From the NCBI GenBank assembly GCA_030144725.1, contig JASKMD010000003.1, positions 19,820,937 through 19,884,936 of the forward strand: a stretch of 64,000 bases of DNA, written 5' to 3'. Positions within the stretch are counted from its first letter, which is position 1. Every line of letters begins with the position of its first letter. This document shows positions 59,333 through 64,000 of this stretch, one piece after another. The translations under genes and the position numbers were made by a program. The notes below the pieces were generated by a model, which was not told where the DNA came from, searched no databases, and saw only the letters and a list, made by a program, of their open reading frames with translations. The DNA is from Haematococcus lacustris. Its lineage: Eukaryota; Chlorophyta; Chlorophyceae; Chlamydomonadales; Haematococcaceae.

Positions 59333-61875
59333 TCACATTTGCACGGGGGCAGGCTGGGTCATGCGCTGCTGCTGTGCCATTCCCACCCGCTCTTCATCAC
59401 TTTCGCTGCCGCTGCTCTCGCTGCTCTCGCTGCTCTCGCTGCTGTCACCGCAGCCAGGCTGGGGCATGGCCAGCGTCTGTGGCCCTAGCACAGTGGCAGC
59501 GGCAGCAGTGCCGCCAGCAGCTGCAGCAGCCATAGCAGGTGCCACCATCTCCTTGTGCTTCACGCGCTTCTCCTCATCCTCGCTGCCACTGCTCTCACTG
59601 CTCTCACTGCTCTCGCTGCTGTCGTCCTTGCCTGCCTTGTGAAGCTCCTGGTGCTGGGGGCCAGCAGCCAGCGCCTGGCCTGCATGCTCTAGCAGCCGCC
59701 GCTCCGCCTTCACAACATCCTTCAACTGCAACCATGCAGGCGGGCAGCAAGCGTAATGTGTGCAGGCACCGGGCCTGCACCCTTGCAAGCACATGGGGCT
59801 GCCGGCTATGTCATGCTTGGCGACCACCTGCGCCAATGTCTGCCACCAGGTTTAGGTTTAGGTTTAAAGGGTTAACCCAAACCCTAACCATAACCCTGAC
59901 CATAACCATAATCCTAACCCCAACCTTGATCAGCCGGCATTGCTCAGCCATGCCCAGAGCCCGCGACCAAGAGTAGAGTCCAGGTGTGTGTGTTCTCCCA
60001 TGCTCCCATGCTCCCAGAAGCTGATCAGGCTGCTGGCTTGCATCTGACTCCCCTGTTCTTATTGCCCATCACCAATGAGTGCGTCTGGGCCCAGAGCACG
60101 GCCCACGCCCGGGCACCACACCCGCACACCACAGCCCACATGCAGCTGTGCAGGGTGGTCCCTTGCGCACAAGCAGGCGGCCCCCTAACCCACCTTTTTG
60201 CGCTGAGGCTCACCCTCACCAAGCTGCGCATGCAGCCCAGCCATGGCCCCGGCCACCAGGGCTGCCGCCTGGCGGGCTGCCTCTGGGTCCTCTGTCACCT
60301 CCAGCACCGCTGCCTGGGCCCCATGTGCAGCACCCGCCTGCAGCTTGGTCGGGACAGGAGGCTGGGTGTGCGGGGCATCATCCTCATCAGAGCTGTCAGA
60401 TGAGGAACTGTCCTCCTGCACAGCAGCCGAGCGGGCAATAGGAGGGGTGGCTGCGGTGTGTCGGTCAGCGGGCACCAGCGGCTGGAGGGTGCTGGGCGAG
60501 GGGCACGGCCTGGTGGTTGCTGCGCTTGCAGGCCGCAGCCGCACGGGGTAGGGGTAGAGCTGAAGGCAAGGCGGCCTGCAGGCTGAGGCTGGTCAGCCAT
60601 GCAAGGCTGGCTCCATCATGGTGTGCAAGCTATGCCTCTCTGGCTGAGAGTGATTCGATGCAGTCCTGACTGGTGGCGTCGACAAAGCAGGCAGTGTCAG
60701 CGGCAGGCCTCCTTTCTATGATGCTGTTCCTGTTACTGGCAGCAGCAGGTTGGCCCATGCCTCCGTGGCCCCTGGCACTGTATGCACAGCGGTTAGCCCA
60801 TGCAGCAGCTGGCTGTATGTGTACACATGCTCCTGGGTGCACCTGCATAAGCGCGGCTTTCAGAGCGGCTACTGGGATGACCACCGGCTCCTCACTGCCC
60901 TCCAGGCTCTGTACAGCATTCGCCTCTGTCAGCTCCGGCAGCCCGTACTGCAGCCAACAACAGCAGCAGCAAGAGCGCGTGCCTGCTCTGGCCCGGTCAC
61001 ACATAGCAGGAGGAGCTGGCTGATGCATCATGAGCCAACCGTGCGTGCGCCATCTCGTCTACAGTGCACCGATGAGAGCTGCGTAGCCCAGGGGACAAGA
61101 GGTACGGGAACAGGGGCCGCTGCCGCTAGCCTGGCACAATGATTAAAAACCGTCATGCAGTGCACAAAGAAGAAGAAGAAGAAGAAGAAGAAGGAGAAGA
61201 AGAAGAAGAAGAAGGGTAAGAAGAGAATGTCGACTCGGACAGAACAAGGAGGTAATGCATTGCAATCGCATTGAAGGGTGCAGATATGGCCTTAGGTGTG
61301 GCCTGCTCCCACCCATACACTATGCACAGTTCTAATTGCAGCTTCTAATTGCAGCTTCTAATTGCAGTTCTAGTTGCAGCTGGTGACAATGAACAGCCTT
61401 CAATTCCACCTGCTGCACACGGTCCGCGACTAGCACATGGCCATGGGTGACCCCTTTCTAGTAATTCCTCCTCCGACCGCCTGTCCTACCTTCACTTGGC
61501 CATCCTCCTCGCCCACCTTTCCCCGCCACACCACACCTTGCGGGCTTTCTTCGAATCGTTCGTCACCACCAGCAGCTGCTGCTGCTTGCCAGCTCCGCTG
61601 TCCTTCACTGTGAACCACACTGCGTCCTTGACGATCTTCTCCAGTGGCTTCATGTCCATTGCAAGCTGCTTCAACGCCTCTGGTGCAGCGCTGTCTGGGC
61701 TTGGTGGCTGCCACTTCAAGAGGAAGAGTGCATCCTTGCTGTACTTCATCTTGTTGCCTTTGTCCTTCTTGTCTCTTTTGGTCAGGAGGGCCCCGGCCGC
61801 TGCTGCAGTTGCTTTGCAAGCCTGCATGGTGTTCAAAGCGCTGCTAGGGCTTCCAGGCAGCAGGCGAACAAACAT
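59333..61875 (-). CDS. Unidentified 400-aa protein with Ser/acidic repeats
   Basis: Four minus-strand exons, all phase 0 with GT-AG borders: 61875-61537, 60947-60843, 60559-60194, 59725-59333, giving 400 residues. Exon 1 (MFVRLLPGSPSSALNTMQ, then KRDKKDKGNKMKYSKDALFL and VVTNDSKKARK) is basic and looks folded. Exon 2 contains EEPVVIPVAALKAALMQ. Exon 3 starts LYPYPVRLRPA and carries EDSSSSDSSDEDD. Exon 4 starts LKDVVKAERRLLEHAG and has two DSSESSESSESSGSE-type blocks, probable CK2-type phosphorylation sites. The acidic-serine blocks suggest a nuclear, chromatin or RNA-associated protein, which is inference. An upstream exon is possible. No family recognised. Confidence 0.65.
59844..59935. repeat. 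Head-to-head telomere-like repeats in an intron
   Basis: GGTTTA repeats run into AAAGGGTTAACCC and then degenerate CCCTAACC/CATAACC repeats, forming an imperfect palindrome. It lies in the intron 59,726-60,193 of the 400-residue protein gene. Confidence 0.75.
61166..61215. repeat. (GAA)n microsatellite
   Basis: About 16 GAA triplets with one GGA interruption, in the intron between exons 1 and 2 of the 400-residue protein gene. Four tandem copies of a TTCTAATTGCAGC-like unit follow at about 61,331-61,380. Confidence 0.92.
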
Positions 61876-62353
61876 GCCGCAAAGCACGCAGGATAAGTGG
61901 CTGTCGCAGTTAACCGCCCCTGCTCCTTTGCAAGGGCGCCCACAACAGAAGGTGCCCCCGACTTGCCGTGCATTGACGTGTCAGGCTGCGGCTGAAGGCA
62001 GGGCTTGCTCGCATGGTTCCTGCGCAGCATCACGACGGCAATAGCACATACTGCGAGATCGAGCGTAAGAAGAGGACTGGCTGCAACTACCCACCCTGAA
62101 GCATCATGACTTGGATTCAGCAGCAAGGGTGCGGATTGACGCAAGCGAGCACGGAACTCCATGCAGACTCTATGACGAGGCTCCATGCATCTTTGGCTTG
62201 ATGTCGGCTTGGCGTAAGCGCCTGAGGGTGTCTGAGTAGTCTGTGTGCCTCATTATGGCTGTCGCAATAGGCTGAAGGGTGGAGACAGCAGTGGCCTCTG
62301 TCTTGGGAGGAGCGTGGCTGTAGTGGCCACGAGAGCTCGGTGCCAAGAGAGCT
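61876..62353. other. Divergent intergenic region
   Basis: About 480 bp between the start of the minus-strand 400-residue gene and the first possible SelO start. The two genes are divergent and may share promoter sequence. No clear core promoter element is seen. A long minus-strand ORF over 62,170-62,565 overlaps the SelO start and is treated as a shadow. Confidence 0.35.
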
Positions 62354-62542
62354 ATGTCGAAGTGTTGCAACAGCATTGAAGGCTTCCAAGTATTGGTCAG
62401 CATGGAACGAGCATGGAAGCGCCATGACGTGCCTCGAGTTGCCTCGCTTGCTTGCCTGGCATGCTTTCTCACTCTCGAGACGTGCGTGAAAGCGTTGAAG
62501 TTCGGACTCTCGCGCCGCATCCCAAGGTCAAGCGTCAGGGCG

Positions 62543-64000
62543 ATGACCTCGCTGTCTTTCGACAATTTGACGCTCCGGACCCTGCAAGTGGATGACAGCT
62601 ACTCCAACGCGCAGCGCCCCGTGCGTGGAGCTTCCTTCGCGCTGGTGCGCGCTTTATGCGGGTCGTGACATAGGCACCACACGAGGTGGCCCCTGCCACC
62701 GTTGCCACTTGCTCTGCACTTGTCGCTGCATGCAGATGAGCCAACTGGAGCCTCTAGAGCGCCCACAGCTGGTAGCTTACTCCTCTGAGGCGCTTGGTCT
62801 GTTGGATCTCACCCCAGAGCAGGTGCGCCATCTGGTCCCCTGCTCTCTGACCCCAGCCTAGGGCCACAGCCGCAGCCATGAGTGGCTGGGAAGCCCCCCA
62901 CAGCCCAGGCTCACATCCCCGCCACCGCAGCAGCCGAGCTAGTGGCAGCAGCGGTGCTGCCAGCTCCCGGCATGTCGTGTGCTACCTGCAAGCAGGCACA
63001 GGAGCCGGACTTTGTGGCGAGCATGGCGGGCAACAAGCTGCTTCCCGGGTCCCAGCCTGCTGCCCACTGCTACTGTGGCCACCAGTGGGTGGCAGTGACA
63101 GCGCCTGGGCAGCTGGCAGCATGGCATGAACCCATGGCCTCGATCATCACTGCATGTCATGGGGCCATGAGCCAGGGGTTGTGAGCTTCATGAGGTAAAG
63201 GCGGGTAGCCTAGCCACGGGCATACATTGGGAGGGTGTGGTTTGAGACAAACAGCACACAGTCCCCCCGCGGGCAGCAGCAGCGGCAGCAGCAGCAGTCA
63301 TAGCAGCAGCAGTGACAGCAGCAGCACACTGTGGCTGCCAGCCCTAAAACATAGCTGGGGTGCGTCTGAGTGTGCAGGTTTGGTCACTTCAGCGGCCAGC
63401 TGGGTGACGGAGCCGCCATGTACCTTGGGGAGGTGCGTGCCCCCCTGACCCCCCCGCCTACTACTGCTGCTGAGCTATTGAGCAGAGCAGCGCTGCCAGT
63501 AGTAGTAGATGGAGGCTGTGAAGAGGAGCAGCCAGGACTGGCAAGGACGCTGACCACTGGTCATGGCTGTGGCGGGGGAGCCTACACAACATCACGTTCT
63601 GGTTCCCAGCAGCAGCAGGCCAGCAAGCAGGCACAGCCCTGAGGCTCCCTCTGGCTCCCTGGCCATCTGCGCTCTCCGCCCTTGACCCCTGACCCTCTGC
63701 CCTTTGCGCAGGTGGTGAACAGCCGTGGGGAGCGGTGGGAGCTGCAGCTCAAAGGAGCTGGGCCTACGCCCTTCAGGTAGGTCGGGAGCCTGGCTGGCAC
63801 GCAGACCTGGTGCCCATCGCACGCTCGTTTCGGGCCACCTGCTCGGCATCGAGTGTGCGTATGCACACTGGCTCCGCTTTTTGCGGTGCAGTCGTGGCAG
63901 CGATGGGCGCAAGGTGCTGCGCTCCTCCATCCGCGAGTTCCTGGCCAGCGAGGCGATGTTTCACCTGGTGCGCTTGTTTACACCCCCTCCCCCACATCCC
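62543..64000 (+). CDS. SELENOO: SelO-type protein AMPylase, 5' part (runs off right edge)
   Basis: SelO is a pseudokinase-fold enzyme that transfers AMP to proteins, mitochondrial in animals and yeast. Exons: 62543-62644, 62736-62822, 63002-63084, 63378-63432, 63712-63776, 63892-63967, all GT-AG with phases that close exactly. Diagnostic sequence: LSFDNLTLR near the start, RPQLVAYSSEAL, AGNKLLPGSQPAAHCYCGHQ, FGHFSGQLGDGAAMYLGE, RGERWELQLKGAGPTPF, DGRKVLRSSIREFLASEAM. GDGAA.YLGE and DGRKVLRSSIREFL.SEAM match the animal-type enzyme rather than bacterial YdiU. The catalytic loop and any C-terminal selenocysteine lie beyond the window. The same frame stays open upstream to ATGs at 62,402 and 62,354, which could add a targeting sequence. 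Confidence 0.92.

Noticed and set aside
62170..62565. 131-codon minus-strand ORF over the SelO start
   Set aside because: It overlaps the securely identified SelO first exon and has no recognisable domain or splice context.

Overview
This is a GC-rich, intron-dense nuclear window from a eukaryote. A chlorophycean green alga (Chlamydomonadales/Haematococcus-like) fits best. The reasons are a plastid-type Deg protease, many short GT-AG introns full of CTG/CAG, CCCCTG and GGCA microsatellites, Ala/Gln-rich proteins, LINE-like tails, and Fanzor/TnpB-like remnants of a kind I recall from chlorophycean genomes. No prokaryotic operon, CRISPR array or rRNA gene is present. The organism assignment is inference; no database was consulted.

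Layout. (1) 1-16,000: at least three near-identical tandem units of about 5.26 kb, interrupted by a 500-N gap (16,001-16,500) and cut by the left window edge. Each unit carries a complete 8-exon minus-strand gene for a DEG1-like chloroplast serine protease and a broken LINE C-terminal fragment. (2) 16,500-18,900: a transposon graveyard with a short hAT-like MITE, a foldback-like long inverted repeat, a retroelement tail and a small ORF. (3) 18,921-30,689 (+): a long coiled-coil golgin ending in a GRAB domain (GMAP-210/Rud3/plant GDAP1 type). (4) 31,477-46,266 (+): a full MTR4 exosome RNA helicase. I could phase it across 27 exons into a 1,047-residue protein; one intron has a GC donor and another holds a 1.2-kb 17-bp minisatellite. 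(5) 46,144-53,611 (-): exons of an unidentified gene whose introns hold Fanzor-like remnants and a dispersed repeat. (6) 54,097-57,881 (+): a gene with several repeats of a 'MPT..L...GR.DL......GG...A..LG' helical motif. (7) 59,333-61,875 (-): a four-exon, 400-residue Ser/acidic-rich unknown protein. (8) 62,543 to the right edge (+): the 5' half of a eukaryotic-type SelO protein AMPylase.

The genes are functionally unrelated housekeeping loci: plastid proteolysis, Golgi tethering, nuclear RNA surveillance and AMPylation. Exon boundaries were worked out by hand from GT/AG sites, reading phase and remembered protein families. Where phases close exactly I rate the models high. I found no convincing novel biological system. 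The strongest leads are the recent Deg tandem amplification, the long inverted repeat, and the decayed Fanzor-like pieces.
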